Source: Flavobacterium urocaniciphilum (GTDB lineage Bacteria > Bacteroidota > Bacteroidia > Flavobacteriales > Flavobacteriaceae). From it: a stretch of DNA of 64,000 nucleotides. The stretch covers positions 744,001 to 808,000 of the forward strand of contig NZ_FOEI01000001.1 in the NCBI RefSeq assembly GCF_900110615.1, in the 5' to 3' direction. Below the pieces are notes generated by a model, which searched no databases, had not been told where the DNA came from, and saw only the letters and a program-made list of their open reading frames with translations. Shown here piece by piece: positions 8,415 through 17,235 of this stretch. The first letter of the stretch is position 1. The number at the start of each line of letters is the position of its first letter. Made by a program: the position numbers and the translations under genes.

Positions 8415-9599
8415 TTAAAAATTAAAGTAATTGATATAGGTATTCAAATCTTTATCACCACGCCCCGATAAATTAATTACCACAATATCTGTTGGATTGA
8501 ATTGCTTTTTATCCAAAACAGCAAAAGCGTGAGCCGTTTCTATCGCTGGAATAATGCCTTCAAGATTACAAATTTCCAATCCGGCTTTCATAGCATCCTC
8601 ATCAGTAATTGCAATAAATTCGGCACGTCCAACATCATTCAAATGAGCATGTAATGGCCCAACTCCAGGATAATCTAATCCCGCAGAAATAGAATATGGT
8701 TCAGTTATTTGTCCGTCATCTGTTTGCATCAATAACGTTTTACTTCCATGTATAATTCCGATTTTTCCTAAAACAGAAGTTGCGGCACTTTCACCAGAAT
8801 CAACACCATGTCCGGCTGCTTCAACAGCAATTAAACCAACATGTTCATCATCTAAAAATTCATAAAAAGCACCAGCAGCATTACTTCCTCCACCCACACA
8901 AGCAATTACATAATTTGGAAATTTAGTTCCTTCTTGAGTATGTAATTGTGATTTTATCTCTTTTGAAATTATACTTTGAAATTTAGCAACCATGTCAGGA
9001 TAAGGATGAGGTCCGACTACAGAACCAATAATATAAAATGTATCTGTTGGGTTGTTAATCCAATCTCGAATGGCCTCATTTGTAGCGTCTTTTAAGGTTT
9101 TTGAACCTGATATAGCTGGACGAACTTCCGCTCCTAACATTTTCATACGCGCTACATTTGGCGCTTGTCGTTCAATGTCAATTTCGCCCATATATACAAT
9201 ACATTTTAATCCCATTAAAGCACAAACAGTTGCAGTTGCCACACCATGCTGCCCTGCTCCTGTTTCAGCGATGATTCTAGTTTTTCCTAATCGTTTTGCT
9301 AATAAAATTTGACCAATAGTATTGTTTATTTTATGAGCACCAGTGTGACATAAATCTTCTCTTTTCAAATAGATTTTTGCATTGTATTTTTCAGATAATC
9401 GTTTAGCAAAATATAATGGAGTTGGCCTTCCCACATATTGCTCCAACAAATTCAGGTATTCTTCCTGAAAGCTTGATTCTGCTATAATTGAAAGATATTG
9501 AATGCGCAATTCTTCCACATTTGGATATAACATTTCTGGTATAAATGCGCCTCCAAATTTTCCATAAAACCCTTTTTCAGAAACTTTAAACTGACTCAT
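8415..9599 (-). CDS. trpB: tryptophan synthase beta subunit
   Basis: PLP enzyme joining indole and serine to give tryptophan. Start at the ATG at 9597-9599 ([17 protein letters not shown]) gives 394 residues, the normal TrpB1 length. The PLP lysine is Lys90 in HTGAHKINN, the phosphate-binding loop is GGGSNAAG near residue 230, and the COMM-domain and C-terminal SGRGDKD motif are intact. The start overlaps the trpF end by 14 bp, suggesting coupling. An in-frame upstream extension lies inside trpF and is not credible. All channel partners are present with trpA next. Confidence 0.97.
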   Translation of the reverse strand: MSQFKVSEKGFYGKFGGAFIPEMLYPNVEELRIQYLSIIAESSFQEEYLNLLEQYVGRPTPLYFAKRLSEKYNAKIYLKREDLCHTGAHKINNTIGQILLAKRLGKTRIIAETGAGQHGVATATVCALMGLKCIVYMGEIDIERQAPNVARMKMLGAEVRPAISGSKTLKDATNEAIRDWINNPTDTFYIIGSVVGPHPYPDMVAKFQSIISKEIKSQLHTQEGTKFPNYVIACVGGGSNAAGAFYEFLDDEHVGLIAVEAAGHGVDSGESAATSVLGKIGIIHGSKTLLMQTDDGQITEPYSISAGLDYPGVGPLHAHLNDVGRAEFIAITDEDAMKAGLEICNLEGIIPAIETAHAFAVLDKKQFNPTDIVVINLSGRGDKDLNTYINYFNF

Positions 9600-10245
9600 A
9601 TAGTTGTGTTTTAAATTGTTGTAATTTTTCTTTGTTTTTAAATCCTGCTTCAAGTTCAAATTGACTATTCACATCAATTCCATAACAATATTGCGATACT
9701 GGTTGTTCTAAAAATGCTATGATATTAGAAACATCCTCTAAACCAATTCCACCACTTAAAAAATAGGGTTTGTTTAGATGATATTTATCTAGAATTTTCC
9801 AATTGAATTTTATACCATTACCACCTAATAATTTTCCTTTCGTATCAAATAAAAAATAATCAACAAATTGAAAATCATTCAGTAAAGAAAAATCAAATAA
9901 ATCATCAATTGAAAATGATTTTATTATTTTTATATTTAATTGATTTTCTGATAGTTGATTGTTTAAATCTAAACAATAACTTTTAGATTCGTTTCCGTGT
10001 AATTGAATGAAATTCAAATTGAATTTACTTATCTTTTTAATGATTTCTTCAGGACTTTCATTCACAAAAACACCCACTTTTTGAATCGATTTTGGAATAA
10101 GAATTATAGTATCTTCTAAATAATTTCTAACGGAATTATCATAGAAAATGAATCCTAAAAAATCGGGTTCCAAATGAGCAATTTCCTGAATGTTTTCTGA
10201 AAACTTCATACCACATATTTTGAGTTTTAAATTGGAGTTTTTCAT
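9586..10245 (-). CDS. trpF: phosphoribosylanthranilate isomerase
   Basis: Converts N-(5-phosphoribosyl)anthranilate to the carboxyphenylamino-deoxyribulose phosphate. It is 219 residues, a single TIM barrel. The catalytic Cys is in the N-terminal LKICGMK motif (residues 7-13). The catalytic Asp is in DYFLFDTKG near residue 134, and the phosphate loop is [10 protein letters not shown]. The gene overlaps trpC by 4 bp and trpB by 14 bp, so it is embedded in the operon. Confidence 0.95.
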   Translation of the reverse strand: MKNSNLKLKICGMKFSENIQEIAHLEPDFLGFIFYDNSVRNYLEDTIILIPKSIQKVGVFVNESPEEIIKKISKFNLNFIQLHGNESKSYCLDLNNQLSENQLNIKIIKSFSIDDLFDFSLLNDFQFVDYFLFDTKGKLLGGNGIKFNWKILDKYHLNKPYFLSGGIGLEDVSNIIAFLEQPVSQYCYGIDVNSQFELEAGFKNKEKLQQFKTQLYESV

Positions 10246-11024
10246 GACAATTGCTTTATAAAATTATTCACTGCTAAACCAGGATTATCTGTTTTCATAA
10301 AGTTTTCCCCAATTAAAAATCCTTGATAACCAAATTGTTGCAATTCTTGCACATCAGAAACAGTTGAAATACCACTTTCAGAAACTTTAATAAATTCTTT
10401 TGGTATTAATTCGGCTAGTTCTTTACTATAATTTAAACTGACATCAAAGGTTTTTAAATTTCTATTGTTTACACCAATCATATTCAAACTAGGCATTATG
10501 GCTTTTTGCAATTCTTCTTCGTTATGTACTTCTAACAACACTTCCAACCCTAATGATTGTGCAAATTCTGATAAATGTTTAATTTCTTGTCGACTTAATA
10601 CCGCAGCTATTAAAAGAATTACATCTGCTCCATGAGCTTTAGCTTCCAATAATTGGTATTCATCTATAATAAATTCTTTTCGTAATAATGGAATCGAAAC
10701 GGATGCTCGCGCTAATAATAAATCGTCTAAACTTCCACCGAAATATTTCATATCCGTTAAAACCGAAATCCCACAAACTCCAGCATTTTGATAGCCTTTT
10801 ACCACTTCTTCAACCGCAAATGAAGAATTAATTGTTTGCTTTGAAGGCGACTTTCTTTTATGCTCTGCAATAATTCCGGATGATGAATTTTGCAATAATT
10901 TGCTTAACGAATTGGTTCTAGAATTAAATAAACCTGTATTTTCTAATTGAGAAATAGTTACAATTGATTTTTTCAATGCTACTTCTCTCCTTTTATCTGA
11001 TATAATTTTATCTAAAATTGTCAT
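10242..11024 (-). CDS. trpC: indole-3-glycerol-phosphate synthase
   Basis: Closes the indole ring, releasing CO2. It is 260 residues, a stand-alone TrpC not fused to TrpF. The key residues appear as IIAEHKRKSPSK (Lys55 and Lys57), LLRKEFIIDEYQL with the catalytic Lys near 115, VLLEVHNEEEL (Glu near 165), GVNNRNLKTF and SESGIS. It overlaps trpF by 4 bp (ATGA type) and abuts trpD by one base. Confidence 0.96.
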   Translation of the reverse strand: MTILDKIISDKRREVALKKSIVTISQLENTGLFNSRTNSLSKLLQNSSSGIIAEHKRKSPSKQTINSSFAVEEVVKGYQNAGVCGISVLTDMKYFGGSLDDLLLARASVSIPLLRKEFIIDEYQLLEAKAHGADVILLIAAVLSRQEIKHLSEFAQSLGLEVLLEVHNEEELQKAIMPSLNMIGVNNRNLKTFDVSLNYSKELAELIPKEFIKVSESGISTVSDVQELQQFGYQGFLIGENFMKTDNPGLAVNNFIKQLS

Positions 11025-12016
11025 TAGTTACTTAATTTAATTAGTGTGTTTAATTTTGCAAGTGCCTGTTTTCCATATAAACTTTCTTTTGCTTTTTCCA
11101 ATGAATCGGAATAACTCAATTCTGAAATCGTTTGAATAGCTAGTGCAGAATTAACCAATACCACATTATTTTGAGCTTCTGAGCCTTCGCCTTTTAATAT
11201 TTTATGGAATATTTTAGCAGAATCTTCTACTGTATTTCCTCCTTTTATTTCAGATAAATGTATTTTGTTAAATTGAAAATCTATAGGAAAATTAATGGTT
11301 TCGGTATCGTTTGTGATGATTTTGACAGTATCTGTTAATGAAACCTCGTCGAAACCTTCCAAACCATGAAGAATTGCATATTTTGTATTCGTTTTTTGAT
11401 ATAAATATGCATACATACGGGCCAATTCCAAACTAAAAACACCTACCATTTGAAATTTAGGAAAAGATGGATTAACCATTGGTCCGAGCATATTGAAAAA
11501 AGTTTTTACACCTAAATCTTTTCGAACTGGCGCTACATTTTTCATTGCTGGATGAAATAAAGGCGCATGAAGAATAGCAATATTAGCATCTTCCAAACAT
11601 TGAGTTAAAAAGTCTTGATTATTGGAAAATTTCACACCCATTTGTTCCATTACATTACTAGAACCAGAAATTGAAGAAACGCCATAGTTACCATGTTTTG
11701 CGACTTTATATCCTGCACCTGCAACAATAAAAGATGATAAAGTTGAAATATTAAAAGTATCCTTACCATCACCACCTGTTCCGCACAAATCGATAGTATC
11801 ATAGGCTGAAAAATCGACTGGAACACAAAGTTCTTGTAAGGCTTCACGGAAACCTGAAAGTTCATCAATAGTTATGTTTCGCATCATGTATACAGTTAAA
11901 AAAGCTGCAATTTGATGCGAATTACAAGTTCCGTTAGAGATTTCAATTAATGTATTTTTAGCTTCTTCTTTGGAAAGAATTTCGTGATTGATTAATCGGT
12001 TTATTATATTTTTCAT
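11024..12016 (-). CDS. trpD: anthranilate phosphoribosyltransferase
   Basis: Transfers phosphoribose from PRPP to anthranilate. It is 330 residues, with the glycine-rich PRPP-binding loop GTGGDGKDTFNIST at about 79-92 and a KHGNYGVSSISGSSNVMEQ motif near 112-130. It is a stand-alone TrpD, not fused to TrpG. The gap to trpG upstream is 94 bp with no clear signals, and trpC follows with one-base overlap. Confidence 0.96.
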   Translation of the reverse strand: MKNIINRLINHEILSKEEAKNTLIEISNGTCNSHQIAAFLTVYMMRNITIDELSGFREALQELCVPVDFSAYDTIDLCGTGGDGKDTFNISTLSSFIVAGAGYKVAKHGNYGVSSISGSSNVMEQMGVKFSNNQDFLTQCLEDANIAILHAPLFHPAMKNVAPVRKDLGVKTFFNMLGPMVNPSFPKFQMVGVFSLELARMYAYLYQKTNTKYAILHGLEGFDEVSLTDTVKIITNDTETINFPIDFQFNKIHLSEIKGGNTVEDSAKIFHKILKGEGSEAQNNVVLVNSALAIQTISELSYSDSLEKAKESLYGKQALAKLNTLIKLSN

Positions 12017-12110
12017 GTTATTATATTTTTAAAATTAGACATAAGTTGGGCTGTACTTCACTGATTTATAATCAATAAAGCAACTTAATTAGCGAATATG
12101 TAGTTGATTG

Positions 12111-12674
12111 CTAGTGGCTAAGCCAATTTTCTAGAATTTTTTTCCCGTGTGGAGTCAATACGCTTTCTGGATGATATTGCACACCTCGAACATCGTAAAC
12201 ACTATGCTTTATCGACATAATTTCTCCATTTTCATCTGTAGAAGTGATGATTAAATTTTGAGGAAAATTTTCGTTTGAAATAACCCAAGAATGGTAACGA
12301 CCTACTTCCATTTCATTTGGTAAATCATTGAAAATAAAATCATCTTCAGTTTTAGTAACTTTTGTTGCAACACCATGATAGACTTTATCCAAATTAGTTA
12401 AAGTTCCTCCAAAAACTTCACCAATTGCTTGCAATCCTAAACAAACACCAAAAATACTTTTTGATTTTGCATAGGTTTTAATCACATCTTTTAATAAACC
12501 AGCTTCATCTGGAATTCCTGGACCGGGAGATAAAAGGATTTTTTCAAATGATTCTAATTCTTTTAATTCAAATTCATCATTTCTAAAAACAGTAACTTCT
12601 GCTCCTAAATCTTCCAAATAGTGAACTAAATTGTATGTAAAACTATCGTAATTATCTATAACTGCTATTTTCAT
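12111..12674 (-). CDS. trpG: anthranilate synthase glutamine amidotransferase subunit
   Basis: Class I glutamine amidotransferase delivering ammonia to TrpE. Start at the ATG at 12672-12674 gives MKIAVIDNYDSFTYNL, the canonical TrpG N-terminus, and 187 residues. The catalytic triad is Cys78 (GVCLGLQ), His168 and Glu170 (QYHPESVL); the oxyanion loop is SPGPGIP near 49-55. The same subunit may also serve PabB for folate, as no second copy is in the window. Upstream in-frame codons to 12701 run into a dispersed repeat and were not used. Confidence 0.95.
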   Translation of the reverse strand: MKIAVIDNYDSFTYNLVHYLEDLGAEVTVFRNDEFELKELESFEKILLSPGPGIPDEAGLLKDVIKTYAKSKSIFGVCLGLQAIGEVFGGTLTNLDKVYHGVATKVTKTEDDFIFNDLPNEMEVGRYHSWVISNENFPQNLIITSTDENGEIMSIKHSVYDVRGVQYHPESVLTPHGKKILENWLSH

Positions 12675-12690
12675 GTTTTTTAAATAAAGA

Positions 12691-12713
12691 CACTTCGACA
12701 AGCTCAGTGTGAC
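12691..12713. repeat. short dispersed repeat upstream of trpG
   Basis: CACTTCGACAAGCTCAGTGT followed by GAC, 16 bp upstream of the trpG start. The phrase CTTCGACAAGCTCAG is a frequent intergenic repeat in Flavobacterium-type genomes by general knowledge. It has CAC/GTG ends. Only one copy is in this window. Confidence 0.5.
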
Positions 12714-12739
12714 ATTAAATTAATTATTTTCTTTTGAAA

Positions 12740-14137
12740 TTAAATTGTTTCTGCTAAATCTAATGCTTTTTGTAAAGCTCCTAACTTATTATAAACTTCT
12801 TGCATTTCATTTTCTTCTGAAGAACTTTCTACAATTCCAGCTCCAGCCTGAAAATATAATTTATGGTTTTTACTCAAAAAAGAACGAATCATAATGGCGT
12901 GATTGAAATTCCCATTAAAGTCCATAAAACCAATTGCTCCGCCATAAAAACTTCTGTTCGTTTGTTCGATTTCTTCAATTAATTCCATGGCTTTAACTTT
13001 CGGAGCACCTGTTAAAGTTCCAGCAGGAAACGTATTGGCGACTAAGTTCATAAAATTATTAGAATTTTTCAATTTTCCTGTCACTTTTGAAACCAAATGA
13101 ATCACATGAGAAAAAAATTGTACTTCTTTATATTTTTGTACTTGAACTTCATTACAATTTCGACTCAAATCGTTTCGAGCTAAATCTACCAACATCACAT
13201 GTTCACTATTTTCTTTAGCATCTTCTGCAAGTTTTTTAGCTAATAAAGCATCTTCTTCGTCATTTCCTGTACGTTTAAAAGTTCCAGCTATTGGATGAAT
13301 TTCAGCCATATTATCATTTATAACAATTTGAGCTTCAGGTGATGAACCAAATATTTTATAATTTCCATAATCAAAATAAAACAAATAGGGAGACGGATTA
13401 ATACTACGTAACGCTCTATAAACATTGAACTCATCACCTTTAAATTCTTGAGAAAAACGTCTAGACAAAACCAATTGAAACACATCACCCCGCATACAAT
13501 GTTTTTTCGCTAACGCTACATTTTCTTTGAATTGATCATCTGTTAAATTGGAAACAACTTCATTTTCCTTTTTAAAATTATAAGAAGCAAAGTTTTTACT
13601 TTGTAATAACAATTCAATTTCAGCAATATTATTTTCATCATTTAAAGAATTACAGAAAATATAAGCTTCATTATTAAAATGGTTTATTGCAATTACATTT
13701 TGATACACAGCATATTGAATCAACGGAATTTCGTTTTCTTTTGACTTTTCTTTAATATTGATTTTCTCGAAATATTGAATAGCATCGTAAGAAATATACC
13801 CAAATAGTCCGTTATGAATAAATTTAAACGTATCCGATTCTACTAAGAATTGTTGTGAAAATTGAGATAATTCATTTACAACATTAGTATTGTTGATTTC
13901 AGTCTTTACAATAGTATTATCGGGATATTGTTTGACAATACAATTGTTTTCAATACTAAAATGAGCAATTGGATTAAAACAGATATATGAAAAACTATTA
14001 TCATTCGCATGATAATCAGAACTTTCTAATAATATACTATTAGGAAATTTATCTCTTATTTTTAAATAAACACTAACTGGCGTAAAAGTGTCGGCTAGTA
14101 TTTTTTTAGATTTTGTATGTAATTGATATTTGTTCAT
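12740..14137 (-). CDS. trpE: anthranilate synthase component I
   Basis: Converts chorismate and ammonia to anthranilate. Start at the ATG at 14135-14137 gives 465 residues. The tryptophan-feedback motif LLESSD lies at 36-41, and the chorismate-binding C-terminal half contains GSSPEAQI, IAGTFKRTG, ELVDLARNDL-like MLVDLARNDLSRNC and GTLTGAPKVKAMELI. The presence of LLES-type residues suggests feedback inhibition by Trp. It is the first structural gene of the operon, with a transcription attenuator directly upstream. Upstream in-frame codons to 14182 would begin inside the terminator hairpin and were rejected. Confidence 0.96.
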   Translation of the reverse strand: MNKYQLHTKSKKILADTFTPVSVYLKIRDKFPNSILLESSDYHANDNSFSYICFNPIAHFSIENNCIVKQYPDNTIVKTEINNTNVVNELSQFSQQFLVESDTFKFIHNGLFGYISYDAIQYFEKINIKEKSKENEIPLIQYAVYQNVIAINHFNNEAYIFCNSLNDENNIAEIELLLQSKNFASYNFKKENEVVSNLTDDQFKENVALAKKHCMRGDVFQLVLSRRFSQEFKGDEFNVYRALRSINPSPYLFYFDYGNYKIFGSSPEAQIVINDNMAEIHPIAGTFKRTGNDEEDALLAKKLAEDAKENSEHVMLVDLARNDLSRNCNEVQVQKYKEVQFFSHVIHLVSKVTGKLKNSNNFMNLVANTFPAGTLTGAPKVKAMELIEEIEQTNRSFYGGAIGFMDFNGNFNHAIMIRSFLSKNHKLYFQAGAGIVESSSEENEMQEVYNKLGALQKALDLAETI

Positions 14138-14156
14138 TTTGTTGAGTTTAGAAAAT

Positions 14157-14189
14157 AAAAAAAGGCTTGTCGTGATTGACAAGCCTTTT
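14157..14189 (-). terminator. trp attenuator terminator hairpin
   Basis: On the minus strand AAAAGGCTTGTC pairs with GACAAGCCTTTT around loop AATCAC, followed by a T-run. The stem is 12 bp. It ends 20 nt before the trpE ATG and follows the Trp-rich leader peptide, so it is a regulated rather than a gene-end terminator. Confidence 0.9.
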
Positions 14190-14225
14190 AAGTATATGGT
14201 TATATTAATACTATAGAGGATCTGC

Positions 14226-14282
14226 TCACGACGTTTGACGTAAGTTAATCCACCACCAAGTATTTTGAATTCTGTTCTTCAT
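14226..14282 (-). CDS. trpL: trp operon leader peptide
   Basis: An 18-residue open frame MKNRIQNTWWWINLRQTS ending in TGA at 14226-14228. Three consecutive TGG codons at 14250-14258 are the sensor for charged tRNA-Trp. The segment GTCGTGA, overlapping the leader stop codon, is complementary to TCACGAC, which spans the loop and first bases of the 3' arm of the terminator. A ribosome stalled at the Trp codons would leave this segment free to compete with terminator formation; one reaching the stop would cover it. This fits classical ribosome-mediated attenuation. The pairing model is inference. Confidence 0.88.
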   Translation of the reverse strand: MKNRIQNTWWWINLRQTS

Positions 14283-14289
14283 TATGGGA

Positions 14290-14321
14290 CAAATGTATAT
14301 AGTTGTATTTTAATTACCAAA
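14290..14321 (-). promoter_or_regulatory. trp operon promoter
   Basis: Minus-strand TTTG (14318-14321), a 20-bp spacer and TACATTTG (14290-14297) match the Bacteroidota consensus. The expected start, about 5 nt past the -7 G, falls only a few bases before the leader ATG at 14282, so the leader peptide may be translated from a nearly leaderless transcript. Confidence 0.75.
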
Positions 14322-14371
14322 TTAAATTTGAATTATTTAATTTTGAACCCGATTTAAATTAGAAAGAATAA

Positions 14372-14911
14372 ATGAATATAGGAGACGTTGTACAAGTATT
14401 AGACGACAATTTGGAAGGCAAAATTGTGGAAATAAAAAACGATAAAATTTTTATTGAAACAGTTGATGGTTTTCATCTATCCTATTCTCCAAAAGAACTA
14501 ATTGTTATTTCATCCGATGCTCCTAAAATCAACTTTGATGTTAGTGTTTCTAGGGTTTTAGCTGAAAAAGAAATTCCTAAAAAGAAGACTTCCGTTTTAA
14601 CAAAAATCAGCAAAAAAGAACAAATGGTTTTTGAAGTTGATTTACATCTTGAAAAAATAATTACTGGAAGAAATCAGAATTTAACTAACTTCGATAAATT
14701 AAACATTCAATTAGAAGAAGCAAAACGCGCTATGGATTTTGCTATTTCAAAACGATACAACCGAGTGGTTTTAATACATGGTGTTGGCGATGGTGTCTTA
14801 AAATCGGAATTAGAATATCTATTAAAAAGATACGAAAATATTGTAATTCAAGAAGCAAAATATAGTCGATACGGATTAGGAGCTATGGAGATTTACATCA
14901 AACAAAATTAA
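14372..14911 (+). CDS. Smr-domain protein
   Basis: A 179-residue protein with an N-terminal SH3-like region (residues 1-50: DVVQVLDDNLEGKIVEI), a basic linker and a C-terminal Smr domain (about 85-177). The Smr signature is visible as EVDLHLEKI (DxH motif), then HGVGDGVLKSELEYLL, the HGxGxGxLr motif of the nuclease-like Smr fold. Smr domains in MutS2 and in stand-alone proteins cleave or bind nucleic acid, some acting on stalled ribosomes. Bacteroidota stand-alone members are often labelled MutS-like without a MutS core. It precedes the cysteine desulfurase with a 56-bp gap containing a dispersed repeat. Confidence 0.85.
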   Translation: MNIGDVVQVLDDNLEGKIVEIKNDKIFIETVDGFHLSYSPKELIVISSDAPKINFDVSVSRVLAEKEIPKKKTSVLTKISKKEQMVFEVDLHLEKIITGRNQNLTNFDKLNIQLEEAKRAMDFAISKRYNRVVLIHGVGDGVLKSELEYLLKRYENIVIQEAKYSRYGLGAMEIYIKQN

Positions 14912-14940
14912 TTAAAAAAAATAACTTAGTAATTTATTAA

Positions 14941-14964
14941 AGATTGCTTCGTTCCTCACAATGA
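14941..14964 (+). repeat. dispersed 24-nt repeat, copy 2
   Basis: AGATTGCTTCGTTCCTCACA followed by ATGA, matching the copy at 544-567 (minus strand) at 22 of 24 positions. It ends 3 nt before the ATG of the cysteine desulfurase, so it occupies the ribosome-binding region, in the same orientation to its gene as copy 1. Confidence 0.7.
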
Positions 14965-14967
14965 TAC

Positions 14968-16089
14968 ATGAAAAAAATATATTTAGATAACGCCGCAACT
15001 ACACCTTTACGCCCTGAAGTTATTCAAACGATTATCAATACGTTAGAAAATGATTTTGGAAATCCATCTTCAACACATAGTTTTGGAAGAAGCGGAAAAA
15101 CAAATGTTGAAACAGCAAGAAAAACAATCGCAAAACATTTAAATTGTTCGGCACAAGAAATCATTTTTACTGCTAATGCTACAGAAGCTACCAATTGGAT
15201 TTTAAGAGAAATGGTTAAAAACCATAACATAAAAAAAATCATTACAAGTAAAATTGAGCATCACGCTACTTTATATACTGTTTTAAACTTACAGAAAGAA
15301 TTTGGAATCGATGTTGAGTATGTAAAAGTATTACCAAATGGAACATTAGATTTATTCGATTTAGAAAGAAAATTAGATAGTGAAATTCCAACTTTAGTAA
15401 CTTTAATGCATGTGAATAATGAAATTGGAACAGTATTAGATTTAGATCGCGTGACTTCTATTTGCCAGAAGTATCAAGCAGTTTTTCATTGTGATACCGT
15501 ACAATCTATTGGAAAAGTAAAAATAGATTTAGATAAAACACCTATTGATTTTTTAGTGGCAAGCGCACATAAATTTCACGGTCCGAAAGGAATTGGTTTT
15601 GCCTTTATCAGAAAAAATAGAATCATGCAACCAATGTTATTTGGGGGTGAACAAGAAAAAGGATTACGAGCAGGAACTGAAGCCGTTCATCAAATTGCCG
15701 GAATGGCAAAAGCCTTTGATTTAGCGCATGAATTTTTAACTGAAGAAACAGATTATATAACTGATTTAAAAAGATATTGTATTGAACAATTACACAATAA
15801 TTTTGAAGGAATTGTTATTAATGGAGAAAATACGTTTTATAATATTTTAAATGTGTTATTACCTTTTTCAGAAGAAAAAACAGCAATGATATTATTCAAT
15901 TTAGACATGAAAGGAATTGCGGTATCAAGAGGAAGTGCTTGTCAGAGTGGTAGTGTAAAACCTTCACATGTATTAGCCGAATTTTTATCGGAAGAAAACA
16001 CAAAGAAACCTTCTTTAAGAATATCGTTTAGTCATTATAACACAAAAGAAGAAATTGATATTTTTATTGAAAGTTTAAAAACTATATAA
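14968..16089 (+). CDS. cysteine desulfurase (NifS/IscS-like)
   Basis: PLP enzyme taking sulfur from cysteine for iron-sulfur clusters or tRNA thiolation. It is 373 residues. The start MKKIYLDNAATTP is diagnostic. The PLP lysine is Lys202 in ASAHKFHGPKG, and the catalytic cysteine is Cys325 in RGSACQSG, with the short loop of the NifS/IscS group (class I). No iscU, iscR or mnmA gene is beside it, so which sulfur acceptor it serves is open. It ends at a clear terminator. Confidence 0.93.
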   Translation: MKKIYLDNAATTPLRPEVIQTIINTLENDFGNPSSTHSFGRSGKTNVETARKTIAKHLNCSAQEIIFTANATEATNWILREMVKNHNIKKIITSKIEHHATLYTVLNLQKEFGIDVEYVKVLPNGTLDLFDLERKLDSEIPTLVTLMHVNNEIGTVLDLDRVTSICQKYQAVFHCDTVQSIGKVKIDLDKTPIDFLVASAHKFHGPKGIGFAFIRKNRIMQPMLFGGEQEKGLRAGTEAVHQIAGMAKAFDLAHEFLTEETDYITDLKRYCIEQLHNNFEGIVINGENTFYNILNVLLPFSEEKTAMILFNLDMKGIAVSRGSACQSGSVKPSHVLAEFLSEENTKKPSLRISFSHYNTKEEIDIFIESLKTI

Positions 16090-16091
16090 AA

Positions 16092-16122
16092 AAAAAGAGT
16101 TCAAAATTGAACTCTTTTTTTA
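16092..16122 (+). terminator. rho-independent terminator
   Basis: An A-run, then AGAGTTCAA and TTGAACTCT as a stem with a very short central loop, then a T-run. It directly follows the cysteine desulfurase stop codon. Confidence 0.85.
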
Positions 16123-16138
16123 TGTTTTACAAAAATCA

Positions 16139-16222
16139 GGCTGTCTAAAGAGTCTCGAAAACCTCCATTCTGAAGTAAATTCAGAACTTCTAACCATTGG
16201 TTTTCCTATTAATTAGACAGCC
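16139..16222. mobile_element. 84-bp MITE-like hairpin element
   Basis: Perfect 10-bp inverted ends GGCTGTCTAA / TTAGACAGCC, a second nested pair GAAAACC / GGTTTTC, and an inner pair TTCTGA / TCAGAA. Both ends therefore read GGCTGTCTAA, 7-8 nt, GAAAACC. GGCTGTCT-type ends resemble those of some insertion sequences (IS1182-like, from memory), so this may be a non-autonomous remnant. It sits between two convergent genes. No target duplication is evident. Confidence 0.6.
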
Positions 16223-16250
16223 CTATTTTTTATTAGTATAAAGTTACGAA

Positions 16251-17096
16251 TTATTTTTTAGACCACAATTCGATACTGTCTTTATTTTGCTTGATATAAT
16301 CTTCATTTTTTTCAGCTGTTGCGCCTTCTAATGAAATTTTAGCACTTTCAATAGCACCTTTTTTATCACCTAATTTGTATTGAATTAACGATTTCAATCT
16401 GTAGTACCAAAATGGTGCCTTATCACCTGAAATAGCAATTCCTTGATTAATCCAAGTTAATGCTTTGTTTAAGTCGGTATTCGATTGGTAATAATATTGT
16501 GAACATGTGAAATATTCATTAGCTGAAGGACCATTCATTGTATCTTCAATCGTTTTTAGAACTACTTTTTGAGTAGGAACTTCAATTTTTAATGATACTA
16601 AAGTTTTTTCCCAAGACAATTCTAAATTAGCTGATTCTGTAGTAACATTGTTTATTGAAATAGTAAATGTTTCCACTAATCTGTTTAAACTTTCTGGTTT
16701 TACAGTCGTTCTTAAAGCTACCTTTTCTTCTGTCCAAACTTCTGGCAATCCCCAATTGTTGGTATCTTTATAAAATATAATATCCCAAGAATCTGCTTTT
16801 GGAGTAGTATATAAAGCATAAGTACCTTTTGGCAACACTTTTGAATCAATAGTTACATCTTGAGAAAAAGTAATAGTTGTGTTTTCATTGGCACCTGTTC
16901 TCCAATTTTTTCCGTAAGGAACTAATTCTCCATACACTGCTCTACCTTTAGCACTTGGTCGATGATAATTGATTCCAATTTGGGTTAAACCAACTGTTTG
17001 ATCAACTTTAGAAACCGGACTTGCTTGAGGAATTGTAATCTGAGCCGAAGAAATTCCTGTAATCAATAATAAACAATATATAAATACTCTAATCAT
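16251..17096 (-). CDS. secreted DUF2911 domain protein
   Basis: A 281-residue protein with a signal peptide (cut near residue 18, after SSAQ). The DUF2911 domain covers about 22-170 and shows the conserved block QTVGLTQIGINYHRPSAKGR, then NWRTGANENTTITF and LPKGTYALYTTP. The C-terminal part (about 190-275) looks helical and TPR-like (LNKALTWINQGIAIS..., YRLKSLIQYKLGDKKGAIESA). It is probably periplasmic. The biochemical role of DUF2911 is unknown to me. It is transcribed alone, divergent from the SRPBCC gene. Confidence 0.85.
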   Translation of the reverse strand: MIRVFIYCLLLITGISSAQITIPQASPVSKVDQTVGLTQIGINYHRPSAKGRAVYGELVPYGKNWRTGANENTTITFSQDVTIDSKVLPKGTYALYTTPKADSWDIIFYKDTNNWGLPEVWTEEKVALRTTVKPESLNRLVETFTISINNVTTESANLELSWEKTLVSLKIEVPTQKVVLKTIEDTMNGPSANEYFTCSQYYYQSNTDLNKALTWINQGIAISGDKAPFWYYRLKSLIQYKLGDKKGAIESAKISLEGATAEKNEDYIKQNKDSIELWSKK

Positions 17097-17185
17097 AATG
17101 TATAATTTTTTGCTAAGTTAACTTAAAAATAAGAACGTAAAGTTAATAAAATTTTAAATTTTAAAATATATTTTGTTTAATATTA

Positions 17186-17215
17186 TTGAAAAAAGATTAA
17201 ACAATTGTATCTTTG
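17186..17215 (+). promoter_or_regulatory. promoter of the SRPBCC-photolyase operon
   Basis: TTG (17186-17188), a 19-bp spacer and TATCTTTG (17208-17215). Transcription would begin about 15 nt upstream of the ATG at 17236. Confidence 0.78.
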
Positions 17216-17235
17216 TAAAGTTAATAATACATAAG

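Noticed and set aside
14916..14967. Smr gene taken as MutS2
   Set aside because: The 179-residue protein has only the SH3-like and Smr parts; the MutS core ATPase is absent.
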